Assembly (NCBI RefSeq): GCF_000735455.1
Contig: NZ_JMPS01000069.1
Location: 1-64,000 of the forward strand
DNA length: 64,000 nucleotides
Direction: 5' to 3'
Origin: Yokenella regensburgei ATCC 49455
GTDB lineage: Bacteria > Pseudomonadota > Gammaproteobacteria > Enterobacterales > Enterobacteriaceae
Shown piece after piece: positions 28,309 through 41,473 of the stretch. The notes beneath the pieces are model-generated. The model was given only the letters and a program-made list of their open reading frames with translations. It was not told the origin of the DNA and searched no databases. The first letter of the stretch is position 1. Every line of letters starts with the position of its first letter. Position numbers and translations under genes: made by a program.

Positions 28309-28875
28309 ATGACCCACTGGCAAGACGTTGCAGAACTGCATGATATTTCCGCAGATTTATCCCGCTTCACCGAGGCGTTAACAGAACTTTCCACCCGGCT
28401 CGGGCTGGATATCGCACCGCTTGATGCCGATCACATTTCGCTGCGCTGCCATCAGAATGCCACCGCCGAGCGCTGGCGCGAAGGGTTTGCTCAGTGCGGA
28501 ACGCTGCTTTCTGAGAATATCATCAACGGTCGGCCGATTTGTCTTTTCAAACTTCATGAGCCGGTATGCGTAGCGCACTGGCGTTTTACCGTGGTTGAAC
28601 TGCCGTGGCCTGGCGAAAAGCGCTACCCGCACGAAGGCTGGGAGCACATTGAAATTGTCTTACCGGGCGAGCCAGAAACCCTCAATGCCCGTGCGTTAGC
28701 GTTGCTGGCGGACGAAGGGTTATCGCAACCCGGTATTGTGGTCAAAACCAGTTCACCCAAAGGCGAGCGTGAACGCCTGCCAAACCCGACGCTCGCCGTC
28801 ACCGACGGCAAAGTGACTATCAAGTTTCACCCGTGGTCTATCGAGCAAATCGTCGCCAGCGAACAGCAGGCATAA
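28309..28875 (+). CDS. yecM: YecM, VOC-superfamily protein of unknown role
   Basis: The 188 residues equal E. coli YecM, starting at MTHWQDVAELHDI; the open frame extends upstream to 28156 but without a matching start. The fold is related to the vicinal oxygen chelate superfamily. Conserved segments include DHISLRCHQNATAERWR and LPWPGEKRYPHEGWEHIEIV, whose His and Glu residues could bind a metal. The function has not been established. It is divergent from argS. Confidence 0.93.
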   Translation: MTHWQDVAELHDISADLSRFTEALTELSTRLGLDIAPLDADHISLRCHQNATAERWREGFAQCGTLLSENIINGRPICLFKLHEPVCVAHWRFTVVELPWPGEKRYPHEGWEHIEIVLPGEPETLNARALALLADEGLSQPGIVVKTSSPKGERERLPNPTLAVTDGKVTIKFHPWSIEQIVASEQQA

Positions 28876-28966
28876 CCACAATGTGAAGTGGCACGATGTT
28901 GCACGGTCTGAAGCGTGGCATGATGTTGCGTCGTTGCAGGATGAGCATTAAACACAGGAGAAAGGA

Positions 28967-29710
28967 ATGGCATTGCTGGAAATTTGTTGTTACAGCGTGG
29001 CGTGCGCGGTTGAAGCGCAGACTAAGGGTGCAGACCGTATCGAGCTTTGTGCTGCACCGCAGGAAGGCGGGCTGACGCCCTCGTTCGGCGTGCTGAAATC
29101 TGCGCGTCAAAAGGTGTCGATTCCGGTTCATCCTATTATTCGTCCACGCGGCGGTGATTTCTGTTATACCGACGGCGAGTTTGCCGCAATGCTGGAAGAT
29201 GTGCAGCTGGTACGTGAACTTGGGTTCCCGGGACTGGTCATCGGTATCCTTAATGCAGAGGGCGATGTTGATATGCCGCGCATGCGCGAGGTGATGACGG
29301 CCGCAGGTCCTCTCGCGGTGACTTTCCATCGTGCGTTTGATATGTGCGCCTTTCCGCTGAAAGCGTTTGAAAACCTGCGGGAATTAGGTGTCGCACGCAT
29401 TCTGACCTCTGGTCAACAATCGTCTGCGGAAAAAGGACTTTCATTAATTCGGGAACTAATTGCCACCGACAACGCTCCAACCATTATGGCGGGTGCCGGA
29501 GTGAGAGCCGGAAATTTACCGCTGTTCCTGGAGGCTGGAGTGAAGGAAGTGCACAGCTCTGCGGGTCAGTGGGTGCCTTCGGTCATGCAGTATCGTAACC
29601 CAGGGTTGTCAATGTCGACCGACGCTGACGCTGATGAATATTCCCGATACGCCGTGAACGGCGAGTCGGTGGCGGAGATGAAGGCGATCGTTGCCGGTTA
29701 TCCCCGCTGA
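28967..29710 (+). CDS. cutC: CutC family protein
   Basis: This is a TIM-barrel protein of 247 residues (E. coli 248). CutC was named for a role in copper homeostasis, though that role in E. coli has been questioned. Motifs include [41 protein letters not shown] and [13 protein letters not shown] clear GGAGAAAGG ribosome-binding site precedes the ATG. In E. coli K-12 torY and torZ lie just beyond; they are absent here and cmoB follows. Confidence 0.95.
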   Translation: MALLEICCYSVACAVEAQTKGADRIELCAAPQEGGLTPSFGVLKSARQKVSIPVHPIIRPRGGDFCYTDGEFAAMLEDVQLVRELGFPGLVIGILNAEGDVDMPRMREVMTAAGPLAVTFHRAFDMCAFPLKAFENLRELGVARILTSGQQSSAEKGLSLIRELIATDNAPTIMAGAGVRAGNLPLFLEAGVKEVHSSAGQWVPSVMQYRNPGLSMSTDADADEYSRYAVNGESVAEMKAIVAGYPR

Positions 29711-29760
29711 TACCAGTTTTACCGCGCATCATGTCGCCCAATATGATGCTTGTTTGTACC

Positions 29761-29793
29761 AGGCCCCTGCAATTTCAACAGGGGCCTTTTTTT
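29761..29793. terminator. cutC terminator, near the cmoB end
   Basis: AGGCCCCTG and CAGGGGCCT form a 9-bp stem with a nine-base loop followed by seven T on the plus strand. The cmoB stop (minus strand) lies two bases beyond, so it may act for both converging genes. Confidence 0.9.
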
Positions 29794-29795
29794 AT

Positions 29796-31546
<1,751 letters not shown>

Positions 31547-31942
31547 CTAACGTAAGGAGAAAACCAACTCCCACGGCATATACCAGAGATTGGCGAGCAC
31601 CATCAGCGCCAGTGAGCACCAGGTGGCGCTCATCGCGGAGCGGCGCCAGCGGATCAGGCGATGATGATAGCCATAATAATGCATCAGGCGGCCGACAATC
31701 AGCATGAGCCCACAGAGGTGAACCATCCAGGTTTCCGCCCCGTTCATCTCCATGAACAGCAGCAGAATAAGGCCGACCGGAATATATTCCACCGCATTAC
31801 CATGAATGCGGATGGCGCTTTGCAGTTCGCTAAAACCGCCGTCGCCATAGGAAACCCGGTACTGGAATCGCAGGCGAACAACGTCGAAAGAAAACTTAAT
31901 TAACAACAACGCACCCAGCACGGCATAAAGCGCGCTTACCAT
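31547..31942 (-). CDS. yecN: YecN, MAPEG-family membrane protein
   Basis: This inner-membrane protein of 131 residues equals the E. coli YecN length. It has four hydrophobic segments and the MAPEG-family stretch RIHGNAVEYIPVGLILLLFMEMNGA. Its function is unknown; the family includes glutathione- and eicosanoid-metabolism enzymes. It lies 39 bases upstream of cmoA on the same strand and could be cotranscribed. Confidence 0.93.
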   Translation of the reverse strand: MVSALYAVLGALLLIKFSFDVVRLRFQYRVSYGDGGFSELQSAIRIHGNAVEYIPVGLILLLFMEMNGAETWMVHLCGLMLIVGRLMHYYGYHHRLIRWRRSAMSATWCSLALMVLANLWYMPWELVFSLR

Positions 31943-31986
31943 ACAAACTCCCTTTTAAGCTGGCAGATGGCACTGTCTATCATATA

Positions 31987-32805
31987 TCAGAATAATGAAG
32001 ATTGCTGTGGAATAGCGGGCGCAGCGCCAAGTTCCGGGAGCGCGCGTTGTAAATCCGGCCATAGTGTATCAACCAGTTCGGGTGCCTGAGCGATGTCCGG
32101 GGTATGTAAAAACAGATAAGGCGTCGTACTGTTTGCCCACTGTGGCAGCGTTTTTAGCCATACTGCAAACAGTTCGCGATTTTGCTGCATGTTATCGCTG
32201 CCGATAAAGCGCACCATCGGGTTTTCGGCGGTCACGACGGCATGCACCGGCACTTTCGGCTTTTTACGCTGCGCGTCAATAATCGCTTCGCTGTGCGGCA
32301 GCGCCTGATGCACCGGGCGGCTGTCGAGTATCACCCGGTTGATGCCGCGCTGGTGCAGACCCTGGTTGAGCGCTTTCTCCTCGGCGCCTTTGGCGAAGAA
32401 CAGCGGATGGCGTACTTCAACGCCATAGCGGAATGCGTCCGGTAATCCATCGAGAAAATGCCACAGGGCGGGGAGATCCTCCGGGGAAAACCGTGCTGGC
32501 AGCTGCAGCCAGTACTGGCCGATGCGCGACTCAAGCGGTGCCATACGGGAGAAGAACTCCTCGGTCAGCTCGCCGCAGTGGCGCAGCGCCGCCTGATGAG
32601 AAATGGTCGCCGGAAACTTAAAGCAAAAGCGAAAATCATCCGTAGTCTGCTGGTGCCAGCGCTGGACGATCTCTGCTTTCGGCAGGGCGTAGAGCGTGGT
32701 GTTGCCCTCCACACAGTTAAAGTGGCGGGCATACTCTTCGAGGCTGGTGATCCCAAGTCGCACCCATTTCGGGTGCGACCACTGCGGCAATCCGATGTAA
32801 ATCAT
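31987..32805 (-). CDS. yecE: YecE, DUF72 family protein
   Basis: From the ATG at 32805 ([14 protein letters not shown]) the product is 272 residues, equal to E. coli YecE. It is a DUF72 TIM-barrel protein with conserved [25 protein letters not shown] and [11 protein letters not shown]. The biochemical function is unknown. The longer open frame upstream overlaps yecD and is not used. Its start overlaps the yecD stop by four bases. Confidence 0.93.
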   Translation of the reverse strand: MIYIGLPQWSHPKWVRLGITSLEEYARHFNCVEGNTTLYALPKAEIVQRWHQQTTDDFRFCFKFPATISHQAALRHCGELTEEFFSRMAPLESRIGQYWLQLPARFSPEDLPALWHFLDGLPDAFRYGVEVRHPLFFAKGAEEKALNQGLHQRGINRVILDSRPVHQALPHSEAIIDAQRKKPKVPVHAVVTAENPMVRFIGSDNMQQNRELFAVWLKTLPQWANSTTPYLFLHTPDIAQAPELVDTLWPDLQRALPELGAAPAIPQQSSLF

Positions 32806-33368
32806 AACGCCGCGAGGATCTCCTCTGTGCTGCGGACTCGCGCAATGCGCGGGAAGATGTGGGTCATGCTGCCCAGATGCTGTTCGGCGCTGGCGGCGCT
32901 GCAGGCATCTTCCGCGACGATCAGATTGAAGCCCAGTTCCCAGGCGTTGCGGGCGGTAGACTCCACGCCGATATTGGTAGAGATACCGCAAAGAATAATA
33001 GTGTCGATACCGCGACGGCGTAGCTGCAGCTCAAGGTCGGTACCGTAAAACGCGCCCCACTGGCGTTTAGTGACTTCGATGTCGCGGTCTTGTTTACCGA
33101 GCGCCTGCGGGTAAACCCACCAGTTATCCGGCAGCGCACGGGCAGGGGCCGGGGCATCAACCGGCTGCTTCAACGCTTCGGCGTAGTCAGCCGACCAGCC
33201 GACCCGTACCATCACCACGGGGGCACCTTTCTGGCGGCATTTTTCCGCCAGTTTCGCCGCACGAGTGACAACGTCAGAGGCGGTATGTGGGCCACCAGCG
33301 AAAGGTAAAATGCCTTCCTGCAAATCGATAACCACCAGCGCGGTGGTGTTGGCGTTCAGTTCTGTCAT
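32802..33368 (-). CDS. yecD: YecD, isochorismatase-family hydrolase
   Basis: From the ATG at 33368 the 188 residues equal E. coli YecD. It is a cysteine hydrolase of the isochorismatase-like family. The triad is seen as the aspartate in [14 protein letters not shown], the lysine in [15 protein letters not shown] and the cysteine in [18 protein letters not shown]. The substrate is unknown. It is coupled to yecE. Confidence 0.93.
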   Translation of the reverse strand: MTELNANTTALVVIDLQEGILPFAGGPHTASDVVTRAAKLAEKCRQKGAPVVMVRVGWSADYAEALKQPVDAPAPARALPDNWWVYPQALGKQDRDIEVTKRQWGAFYGTDLELQLRRRGIDTIILCGISTNIGVESTARNAWELGFNLIVAEDACSAASAEQHLGSMTHIFPRIARVRSTEEILAAL

Positions 33369-33613
33369 TGTCAATTCCCGTGTAATCACATTGTTAGGAG
33401 GCTAACAATACGGCCTGATGCTTCACCTAAGCGTAACAAATTTTGTTAATTTTTGTGAGAGGGCGCAATAAGCGTACAGCAAACGCGCGTCTGGTATGCA
33501 TCGCTCTTATCGCGCGGCAGAATTTCCAGTATAATAGCCCCCTTTTTTCATCCAGTTGTGACATCAGCTAAAGCTGCGACAGTTGTGCCGACGGCTAAGT
33601 TAAGGGATATCTC

Positions 33614-35386
33614 ATGCGTACAGAATATTGCGGACAGCTTCGACAGTCCCACGTTGGACAGCAGGTGACTCTGTGTGGTTGGGTCAACCGCCGTCGTGAT
33701 CTCGGTAGCCTCATTTTTATCGACATGCGCGACCGCGAAGGCATCGTACAGGTGTTCTTCGATCCGGATCGTGCGGATGCGTTGAAGTTAGCCTCTGAAC
33801 TGCGTAATGAGTTCTGCATTCAGGTAACCGGCACCGTACGCGCGCGTGACGAAAAGAACATCAACGCGGAAATGGCGACCGGCGAAATCGAGGTTCTGGC
33901 CTCCAGTCTGACTATCATCAACCGTTCAGAATCGCTGCCGCTCGACTCGAATCACGTTAACACCGAAGAAGCGCGTCTGAAGTACCGCTACCTCGATCTG
34001 CGTCGCCCGGAAATGGCTCAGCGCCTGAAAACCCGTGCGAAAATCACCAGCTTCGTGCGCCGCTTTATGGACGATCACGGGTTCCTCGATATCGAAACCC
34101 CGATGCTGACCAAAGCGACGCCGGAAGGCGCGCGCGACTACCTGGTACCGTCTCGCGTACATAAAGGCAAATTCTACGCGCTGCCGCAGTCACCACAGCT
34201 GTTCAAACAGCTGCTGATGATGTCCGGTTTTGACCGCTACTATCAGATTGTTAAATGCTTCCGTGACGAAGACCTGCGTGCTGACCGTCAGCCTGAGTTC
34301 ACCCAGATCGATGTGGAAACCTCCTTCATGACCGCGCCGCAGGTGCGTGAAGTGATGGAAGCGCTGGTACACCAGCTGTGGCTGGAAGTGAAGGGCGTTG
34401 ATCTCGGTAAATTCCCGATCATGACCTTTGCAGAAGCCGAGCGTCGTTACGGTTCCGATAAGCCGGATCTGCGTAACCCGATGGAGCTGGTGGACGTTGC
34501 TGACCTGCTGAAAAACGTTGAGTTCGCGGTATTCGCGGGCCCGGCAAACGACGCGAAAGGCCGCGTGGCTGCACTGCGCGTACCGGGCGGAGCAAGCCTG
34601 AGCCGTAAGCAGATTGATGACTACGGCAACTTTATCAAGATCTACGGCGCGAAAGGTCTGGCTTATATTAAAGTCAACGAACGTGCAAAAGGTCTGGAAG
34701 GTATTACCAGCCCGGTAGCGAAGTTCCTGAACGCTGAAATCGTAGAATCTATCCTTGAGCGCACTGGCGCCCAGGACGGCGACATGGTGTTCTTCGGCGC
34801 GGATAACAAGAAAGTGGTTGCCGACGCGATGGGCGCACTGCGTCTGAAGCTGGGTAAAGACCTCAGCATCACCGACGAAAGCAAGTGGGCACCGCTGTGG
34901 GTTATCGACTTCCCGATGTTTGAAGACGACGGTGAAGGCGGCCTGACCGCAATGCACCACCCGTTCACCTCCGCAAAAGACATGAGCGCGGCAGAGCTGA
35001 AAGCAGCGCCGGAAGATGCGGTGGCGAATGCCTACGATATGGTTATCAACGGCTACGAAGTGGGCGGTGGTTCCGTACGTATTCACAGCGGCGAAATGCA
35101 GCAAACGGTGTTCGGCATTCTGGGTATCAATGAGCAAGAGCAGCGCGAGAAGTTTGGCTTCCTGCTGGATGCACTGAAATACGGTACTCCGCCGCATGCG
35201 GGCCTGGCGTTCGGTCTTGACCGTCTGACCATGCTGCTGACCGGCACCGATAACATCCGTGACGTTATCGCCTTCCCGAAAACCACCGCAGCGGCCTGTC
35301 TGATGACAGAAGCACCGAGCGTGGCGAATCCGGCGGCGCTGGCTGAGCTGGGTATCGATGTGGTCAAGAAGGCAGAGAACAACTGA
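33614..35386 (+). CDS. aspS: Aspartyl-tRNA synthetase
   Basis: AspS charges tRNA-Asp. The 590 residues equal the E. coli length. An N-terminal OB anticodon-binding domain ([18 protein letters not shown]) is followed by the class II catalytic core, with motif 2 in [19 protein letters not shown] and motif 3 in [15 protein letters not shown]. The bacterial GAD insertion domain lies between. It heads aspS-nudB-yebC-ruvC. The upstream 245 bases hold its promoter, with no clear special site seen. Confidence 0.97.
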   Translation: MRTEYCGQLRQSHVGQQVTLCGWVNRRRDLGSLIFIDMRDREGIVQVFFDPDRADALKLASELRNEFCIQVTGTVRARDEKNINAEMATGEIEVLASSLTIINRSESLPLDSNHVNTEEARLKYRYLDLRRPEMAQRLKTRAKITSFVRRFMDDHGFLDIETPMLTKATPEGARDYLVPSRVHKGKFYALPQSPQLFKQLLMMSGFDRYYQIVKCFRDEDLRADRQPEFTQIDVETSFMTAPQVREVMEALVHQLWLEVKGVDLGKFPIMTFAEAERRYGSDKPDLRNPMELVDVADLLKNVEFAVFAGPANDAKGRVAALRVPGGASLSRKQIDDYGNFIKIYGAKGLAYIKVNERAKGLEGITSPVAKFLNAEIVESILERTGAQDGDMVFFGADNKKVVADAMGALRLKLGKDLSITDESKWAPLWVIDFPMFEDDGEGGLTAMHHPFTSAKDMSAAELKAAPEDAVANAYDMVINGYEVGGGSVRIHSGEMQQTVFGILGINEQEQREKFGFLLDALKYGTPPHAGLAFGLDRLTMLLTGTDNIRDVIAFPKTTAAACLMTEAPSVANPAALAELGIDVVKKAENN

Positions 35387-35387
35387 T

Positions 35388-35831
35388 ATGGCATATAAGC
35401 GTCCCGTTTCTATCCTTGTCGTTATCTATGCCCAGGACACGAAACGGGTGCTGATGCTACAGCGACGCGACGATCCTGAATTCTGGCAGTCGGTAACCGG
35501 CAGCCTGGAGGAAGGGGAGTCAGCGTCGTTTGCCGCCGCGCGTGAAGTAAAGGAAGAGGTCGCCATTGACGTGGCGGCTGAACCGCTGGCCTTAATTGAC
35601 TGTCAGCGTACGGTGGAGTTCGAGATTTTTCCGCATTTACGTCATCGCTATGCGCCGGGCATTGAGCGCAATACAGAATTCTGGTTCTGTCTTGCGCTTC
35701 CCCACGAGCGAGAAGTGATCCTGACTGAACATCTGGCTTACCGCTGGGTGGACGCGGCCGATGCCGCCGGGATGACCAAATCGTGGAGCAACCAGCAGGC
35801 GATTGAAGAATTTGTAATTCATACCGTCTGA
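35388..35831 (+). CDS. nudB: Dihydroneopterin triphosphate diphosphatase NudB
   Basis: NudB is a Nudix hydrolase that removes pyrophosphate from dihydroneopterin triphosphate in folate synthesis and also acts on dATP. The product from the ATG at 35388 is 147 residues (E. coli 150). The Nudix box is visible in GSLEEGESASFAAAREVKEE, and the rest aligns well with E. coli (TVEFEIFPHLRHRYAPG). It starts one base after the aspS stop. Confidence 0.95.
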   Translation: MAYKRPVSILVVIYAQDTKRVLMLQRRDDPEFWQSVTGSLEEGESASFAAAREVKEEVAIDVAAEPLALIDCQRTVEFEIFPHLRHRYAPGIERNTEFWFCLALPHEREVILTEHLAYRWVDAADAAGMTKSWSNQQAIEEFVIHTV

Positions 35832-35858
35832 GACAGACGGTTTATTGGAGATATTTTT

Positions 35859-36599
35859 ATGGCAGGTCATAGTAAATGGGCCAACACCAAACACCGCAAG
35901 GCTGCTCAGGATGCCAAGCGCGGTAAAATTTTCACCAAAATCATTCGCGAGCTGGTAACAGCAGCGCGTCTGGGCGGCGGCGATGCGGCTTCTAACCCGC
36001 GTCTGCGTGCAGCTATCGATAAAGCGCTGTCTAACAACATGACGCGTGACACCCTGAACCGTGCTATCGCGCGCGGCGTTGGCGGTGACGAAGATGCGAA
36101 CATGGAAACCATCATTTATGAAGGTTACGGTCCTGGCGGCACGGCGGTGATGGTGGAATGCCTCTCCGACAACCGTAACCGTACCGTTGCCGAAGTGCGT
36201 CATGCCTTCACCAAAACCGGTGGCAACCTGGGCACCGATGGCTCCGTTGCTTACCTGTTCAGCAAAAAAGGCGTTATCTCCTTCGAAAAAGGGGACGAAG
36301 ACGTGATTATGGAAGCGGCGCTGGAAGCTGGTGCTGAAGACGTTGTGACCTTTGACGATGGCGCAATCGACGTGTACACCGCCTGGGAAGAGATGGGCGC
36401 CGTGCGTGATGCGCTGGAAGCCGCTGGCCTGAAAGCAGACAACGCTGAAGTGTCTATGATCCCGTCGACCAAAGCGGACATGGATGCGGAAACCGCGCCA
36501 AAACTGCTGCGTCTTATCGATATGCTCGAAGACTGCGACGACGTGCAGGAAGTTTACCACAATGGTGAAATCTCTGATGAGGTTGCAGCGACTCTCTGA
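35859..36599 (+). CDS. yebC: YebC, YebC/TACO1-family protein
   Basis: The 246 residues equal the E. coli YebC length. The family was long annotated as transcriptional regulators; more recent work ties its members to translation of proline-rich or stalling sequences. Signature segments are [20 protein letters not shown], then [12 protein letters not shown] and [19 protein letters not shown]. It precedes ruvC, as in E. coli. Confidence 0.95.
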   Translation: MAGHSKWANTKHRKAAQDAKRGKIFTKIIRELVTAARLGGGDAASNPRLRAAIDKALSNNMTRDTLNRAIARGVGGDEDANMETIIYEGYGPGGTAVMVECLSDNRNRTVAEVRHAFTKTGGNLGTDGSVAYLFSKKGVISFEKGDEDVIMEAALEAGAEDVVTFDDGAIDVYTAWEEMGAVRDALEAAGLKADNAEVSMIPSTKADMDAETAPKLLRLIDMLEDCDDVQEVYHNGEISDEVAATL

Positions 36600-36633
36600 T
36601 GAGATCGTGTAAACCGTTTACGGGAGACGCGTG

Positions 36634-37155
36634 ATGGCCATTATTCTCGGCATTGACCCGGGCTCACGCGTCACCGGTTACGGCGTGATCCGCCAGGTTG
36701 GGCGGCAGTTGACCTATCTTGGTAGCGGCTGTATTCGTACTAAGGTTGATGACCTGCCTTCGCGCCTGAAGCTGATTTACGCCGGGGTGACGGAAATCAT
36801 CACCCAGTTCCAGCCAGACTACTTTGCCATTGAGCAGGTCTTCATGGCCAAAAACGCCGATTCGGCGCTGAAGCTCGGACAGGCGCGTGGTGTGGCCATT
36901 GTTGCGGCAGTGAATCGGGATCTGCCGGTGTTTGAGTACGCTGCGCGGCAGGTGAAGCAGACGGTTGTCGGTATCGGTAGCGCCGAAAAAAGCCAGGTAC
37001 AGCATATGGTGCGCACCTTGCTTAAATTGCCCGCTAACCCGCAGGCGGATGCCGCCGATGCGCTGGCGATTGCCATTACCCACTGTCATGTCAGCCAGAA
37101 CGCGATGCAGATAAGTGAATCGCGGCTCAATCTGGCTCGCGGAAGACTTCGCTAA
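36634..37155 (+). CDS. ruvC: Holliday junction resolvase RuvC
   Basis: RuvC cuts Holliday junctions bound by RuvAB. The 173 residues equal and nearly match E. coli RuvC. Catalytic acidic residues are in ILGIDPGSR (D7), FAIEQVF (E66) and [10 protein letters not shown]. The ATG at 36634 was chosen over the GTG just before it to match the family start MAIILGID. It lies upstream of the SOS box and so is probably not itself LexA-regulated. Confidence 0.97.
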   Translation: MAIILGIDPGSRVTGYGVIRQVGRQLTYLGSGCIRTKVDDLPSRLKLIYAGVTEIITQFQPDYFAIEQVFMAKNADSALKLGQARGVAIVAAVNRDLPVFEYAARQVKQTVVGIGSAEKSQVQHMVRTLLKLPANPQADAADALAIAITHCHVSQNAMQISESRLNLARGRLR

Positions 37156-37163
37156 TTAAAATC

Positions 37164-37189
37164 AGGCTGGATATCTATCCAGCCTTTTT
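37164..37189 (+). terminator. ruvC terminator overlapping the ruvAB SOS box
   Basis: AGGCTGGATA and TATCCAGCCT form a 10-bp stem with a two-base loop followed by four to five T. The dyad is the LexA box itself, flanked by a T tract, so it can act as an RNA terminator as well as a DNA operator. Two-base loops are tight, and the outer pairs would have to open the inner ones. Confidence 0.55.
37165..37184. promoter_or_regulatory. LexA (SOS) box of ruvAB
   Basis: CTG-GATATCTATC-CAG (37167-37182) is the known core of the E. coli ruvAB LexA box. It lies about 50 bases before ruvA and should make ruvAB DNA-damage inducible. Confidence 0.93.
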
Positions 37190-37234
37190 CTATTATGTCC
37201 CCCAGTAACCCGACTTTTTACGCAGGAGCGTCAT

Positions 37235-37846
37235 GTGATAGGCAGACTCAGAGGCATTATTCTTGAAAAACAACCCCCGTTAGTCCTGCTGGAAGCCGGT
37301 GGGGTGGGCTATGAAGTCCATATGCCGATGACCTGTTTCTATGAACTGCCGGAAGTCGGGCAGGAAGCCATCATCTTTACCCAATTTGTGGTGCGTGAAG
37401 ATGCACAGCTGCTGTTTGGTTTTAATAACAAGCAGGAGCGCACCCTGTTCCGTGAATTGATTAAAACCAACGGCGTTGGGCCAAAACTGGCGCTGGCGAT
37501 CCTCTCCGGCATGTCGGCGCAGCAGTTCGTCAACGCGGTGGAACGCGAAGAGGCCGCCGCGCTGGTGAAACTGCCGGGCATCGGCAAGAAAACGGCTGAG
37601 CGACTCATCGTTGAGATGAAAGACCGCTTCAAAGGTCTGCATGGCGATCTGTTCACCCCGGCGGCCGATCTGGTGCTGACCTCTCCGGCGGGTCCTGGCG
37701 CAGACGACGCCGAGCAGGAAGCCGTGGCAGCGCTGGTAGCGCTGGGCTACAAGCCGCAGGAAGCCAGCCGCATGGTCAGCAAGATTGCGAAACCCGATGC
37801 CAGCAGTGAAACCCTGATCCGTGAAGCGCTCCGCGCCGCGTTGTGA
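37235..37846 (+). CDS. ruvA: Holliday junction DNA helicase subunit RuvA
   Basis: RuvA binds four-way junctions and loads the RuvB motor. The start is the GTG at 37235 behind GCAGGAGCG, giving 203 residues, the E. coli length. The OB domain comes first ([15 protein letters not shown]), then helix-hairpin-helix motifs ([16 protein letters not shown] and [16 protein letters not shown]), then the mobile C-terminal domain that contacts RuvB. It is in an operon with ruvB. Confidence 0.97.
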   Translation: MIGRLRGIILEKQPPLVLLEAGGVGYEVHMPMTCFYELPEVGQEAIIFTQFVVREDAQLLFGFNNKQERTLFRELIKTNGVGPKLALAILSGMSAQQFVNAVEREEAAALVKLPGIGKKTAERLIVEMKDRFKGLHGDLFTPAADLVLTSPAGPGADDAEQEAVAALVALGYKPQEASRMVSKIAKPDASSETLIREALRAAL

Positions 37847-37851
37847 GGTAA

Positions 37852-38863
<1,012 letters not shown>

Positions 38864-38865
<2 letters not shown>

Positions 38866-38897
38866 AAAAACACCGGCCAATGCCGGTGTTCGTTTTT
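38864..38897. terminator. Bidirectional terminator between ruvB and znuB
   Basis: AACACCGGC and GCCGGTGTT form a 9-bp stem with a four-base loop. An A run (38864-38870) lies on one side and a T run (38893-38897) on the other, so it can stop transcription from both converging operons. Confidence 0.9.
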
Positions 38898-39683
38898 ATG
38901 CGTTGGGCTGTTTCTTCATCATACTGAGAATAAACAGCACCGCTGCGCTGAGGACCACCGAGGGGCCCGCCGGCGTATCATAGAACGCAGAGAAGGTTAA
39001 TCCTCCCGTTACCGCAATCATACCTGTGACCACCGCAATAGCCGCCATCTGTTCAGGGGTGCGGGCAAAGCGACGAGCGGTTGCCGCCGGGATAATGAGC
39101 AGAGAAGTGATTATCAGCGCCCCGACAAACTTCATTGCCACGCCGATGGTCAGGGCCGTCACCAGCATCAGCAGTAACTTTGTGCGCTGCAGCTTCACGC
39201 CATCGACGAAGGCCAGGTCGGCGTTGATGGTCATCGCGAGCAGGTTGCGCCACTGCCAGAGCAGAATACCGACCACCACCACCACGCCCAGGGCGATGGA
39301 GATAAGATCCTGCGGCGTCACCGCTAGCAGATCGCCGAACAGATACGCCATCAGGTCAACCCGGACGCCAGACATCAGGCTCACTACCACGAGGCCCAGT
39401 GACAGGCACTGTGTGCCATAATCCCAAGCAGCGTACCTATCGCCAGATGCGGGCGACGCTCCAGCCACACCAGCCCGGCGGCCAGCAGCAGCGTCACCGC
39501 AATAACGGCATAAAACGGATTCACATCCAGCAGCAGGCCAAAGGCGACGCCAAGCAGCGATGCGTGGGCGAGGGTATCGCCAAAATAGGACATTCGACGC
39601 CAGACCACAAAGGAGCCCAGCGGGCCCGCGGCGCAGGCGAGCATAATCCCGGCCAGCCAGCCGGGTAACAGCAGTTCAATCAT
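38896..39683 (-). pseudogene. znuB: Zinc ABC transporter permease ZnuB, frameshifted
   Basis: ZnuB is the inner-membrane permease of the ZnuABC high-affinity zinc importer. The N-terminal 95 codons from the ATG at 39683 ([15 protein letters not shown]) match E. coli ZnuB up to GIMAHSA, then read CHWASW and stop. The remainder, [18 protein letters not shown] to the end, is intact in the next frame. One C missing near 39404-39407 (GCCTG where GCCCTG is expected) explains it. With that base restored the gene would encode 262 residues (E. coli 261). It is either a true loss of function or a sequencing error. Its start overlaps the znuC stop. Confidence 0.93.
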
Positions 39684-40435
39684 GAGTGACCATTTCCCCG
39701 GCGCAGAACAATACGGCCCTGTAAATCGTGGCGGTGGTTGTGATGATGGCGGTAGATCCCCAGTTGCTCAGCACCGCGAGAGCCAAACATCGAAATAAAC
39801 TCCGGATGCATAGAGACCACTTCCGGGGTGCCGGAACAACAGATGTGCTGATTAAGACACAGCACTTCATCGGTTTTCGCCATCACCAGATGTAAATCGT
39901 GAGAGACCATCAGCACCGCGCAGTCGAGCTCGCGGCGCAGCTGGTCAATCAGGTCATACAGTGCCACCTGGCCGTTGACGTCGACACCCTGTGTCGGTTC
40001 ATCGAGCACCAGCAGCTGGGGGCTGTTAAGCAGCGCCCGTGCGAGCAGCACTCGCTGGGTTTCGCCACCGGAGAGCTTTTGCATGGGGGCATCAACCAGA
40101 TGACCCGCCTGCACGCGTTTCAGGGCGGGCAGAATGTCTGATTTCCGGGTTCCCGGGCGCAGACGCATAAAGCGGCTGACGGTGAGGGGCAGGGTGGCAT
40201 CCAGATGCAGCTTCTGCGGAACATAGCCGATGCGTAGATGATTTTCGCGCGTGAGCGTACCGGCCGTGGGGGCGATAAGCCCCAGCACGATACGCACCAG
40301 CGTCGACTTACCGGCGCCGTTTGGCCCCAGTAGCGTAAGAATTTTGCCCGGCGCCAGGGCCAGGGAGATATTGGAGAGCACGCGTCGTTGACCAAAATCA
40401 ACCGACACACTATCCAGTGTTACCAGATTCGTCAT
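39680..40435 (-). CDS. znuC: Zinc ABC transporter ATP-binding protein ZnuC
   Basis: ZnuC powers zinc import. The 251 residues equal the E. coli length. Walker A is [15 protein letters not shown], the signature is [14 protein letters not shown], Walker B is [12 protein letters not shown], and the switch histidine is in VSHDLHLV. A histidine-rich C-terminus ([14 protein letters not shown]) is typical of ZnuC. It is divergent from znuA across the Zur site and overlaps znuB by four bases. Confidence 0.96.
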   Translation of the reverse strand: MTNLVTLDSVSVDFGQRRVLSNISLALAPGKILTLLGPNGAGKSTLVRIVLGLIAPTAGTLTRENHLRIGYVPQKLHLDATLPLTVSRFMRLRPGTRKSDILPALKRVQAGHLVDAPMQKLSGGETQRVLLARALLNSPQLLVLDEPTQGVDVNGQVALYDLIDQLRRELDCAVLMVSHDLHLVMAKTDEVLCLNQHICCSGTPEVVSMHPEFISMFGSRGAEQLGIYRHHHNHRHDLQGRIVLRRGNGHS

Positions 40436-40462
40436 TTTAATAAAGGGGTTGCACTCAGTGAT

Positions 40463-40484
40463 GGATGTTATAATATCACATTCC
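40463..40484. promoter_or_regulatory. Zur operator between znuC and znuA
   Basis: This imperfect palindrome contains ATGTTATAATATCACAT, very like the E. coli znuACB Zur box. It sits in the 78-base divergent intergenic region, so zinc-loaded Zur should repress both znuA and znuCB. Confidence 0.88.
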
Positions 40485-40513
40485 CATCCATCAATACGAT
40501 TAATTGACGCATT

Positions 40514-41458
40514 ATGTTACATAAAAATACGCTTCTTTGCGCTGGCATTTCTGCTGCTCTTTTGACCAGTGTGGCTATGCCTGTCAATGCCGCCGTGGTT
40601 GCCTCACTTAAACCTCTCGGCTTTATCGCTTCAGCCATCGCGGATGGGGTCACCGATACCCAGGTATTACTGCCAGACGGGGCTTCAGAGCATGATTATT
40701 CACTACGCCCATCTGATGTAAAACGCTTACAAAACGCAGACTTAGTGGTGTGGATTGGTCCTGAAATGGAAGCCTTCATGGACAAGTCAACGCAGAGCAT
40801 TGCGCCTGAAAAAAAGGTAACGATTGCGCAGCTTGACGCGGTGAAACCGTTGCTCATGAAAGGGGCCGATGACGACCACGATGAGCACGGTCACGATCAC
40901 GACAATTCTGAAAAAAGTGACGCACATCACCATCACGGCGACTACAACATGCATTTGTGGCTTTCGCCAGAGATAGCGCGGCTCTCAGCGGTTGCAATCC
41001 ATGACAAATTAGTGGAACTTATGCCGCAGCGTCGTGCCAAACTGGACGACAACCTGAAAGCGTTTGAGGAAAGTCTGAATCAAACCGATAAGCAGGTCAG
41101 CAACGAGCTGGCACCGCTGAAAGGAAAAGGGTATTTCGTTTTTCATGATGCCTATGGCTACTACGAAAAACACTACGGTCTGACCCCACTTGGGCACTTT
41201 ACCGTAAACCCGGAAATCCAGCCTGGTGCGCAGCGTTTACATGAAATAAGAACACAGTTGGTTGAGCAAAAAGCGACATGCGTTTTTGCTGAGCCACAAT
41301 TCAGGCCAGCCGTCGTTGAAGCTGTTGCCAGGGGGACTTCCGTGCGCATGGGAACCTTAGATCCTCTTGGAACAAGCATACAGTTGGGTAAAACGAGCTA
41401 TACGCAGTTTTTGACCCAGCTGGCAAACCAGTACGCGAGCTGCCTGAAGGGAGATTAA
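40514..41458 (+). CDS. znuA: Periplasmic zinc-binding protein ZnuA
   Basis: ZnuA captures zinc in the periplasm and delivers it to ZnuB. The 314 residues (E. coli 310) start with a signal peptide ending near VNAA. A flexible Asp/His-rich loop lies at roughly residues 118-140 ([13 protein letters not shown]). Zinc-ligand histidines lie in [22 protein letters not shown] and [16 protein letters not shown]. The cysteine pair CVFAEP and ASCLKGD is conserved. It is Zur-controlled and 15 bases from mepM. If znuB is truly broken, ZnuA would have no matching permease from this locus. Confidence 0.96.
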   Translation: MLHKNTLLCAGISAALLTSVAMPVNAAVVASLKPLGFIASAIADGVTDTQVLLPDGASEHDYSLRPSDVKRLQNADLVVWIGPEMEAFMDKSTQSIAPEKKVTIAQLDAVKPLLMKGADDDHDEHGHDHDNSEKSDAHHHHGDYNMHLWLSPEIARLSAVAIHDKLVELMPQRRAKLDDNLKAFEESLNQTDKQVSNELAPLKGKGYFVFHDAYGYYEKHYGLTPLGHFTVNPEIQPGAQRLHEIRTQLVEQKATCVFAEPQFRPAVVEAVARGTSVRMGTLDPLGTSIQLGKTSYTQFLTQLANQYASCLKGD

Positions 41459-41473
41459 TGAGGAAGTGAATAC

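Noticed and set aside
34190-35197. A 335-codon open frame opposite aspS
   Set aside because: Antisense shadow; no start signal and no family features.
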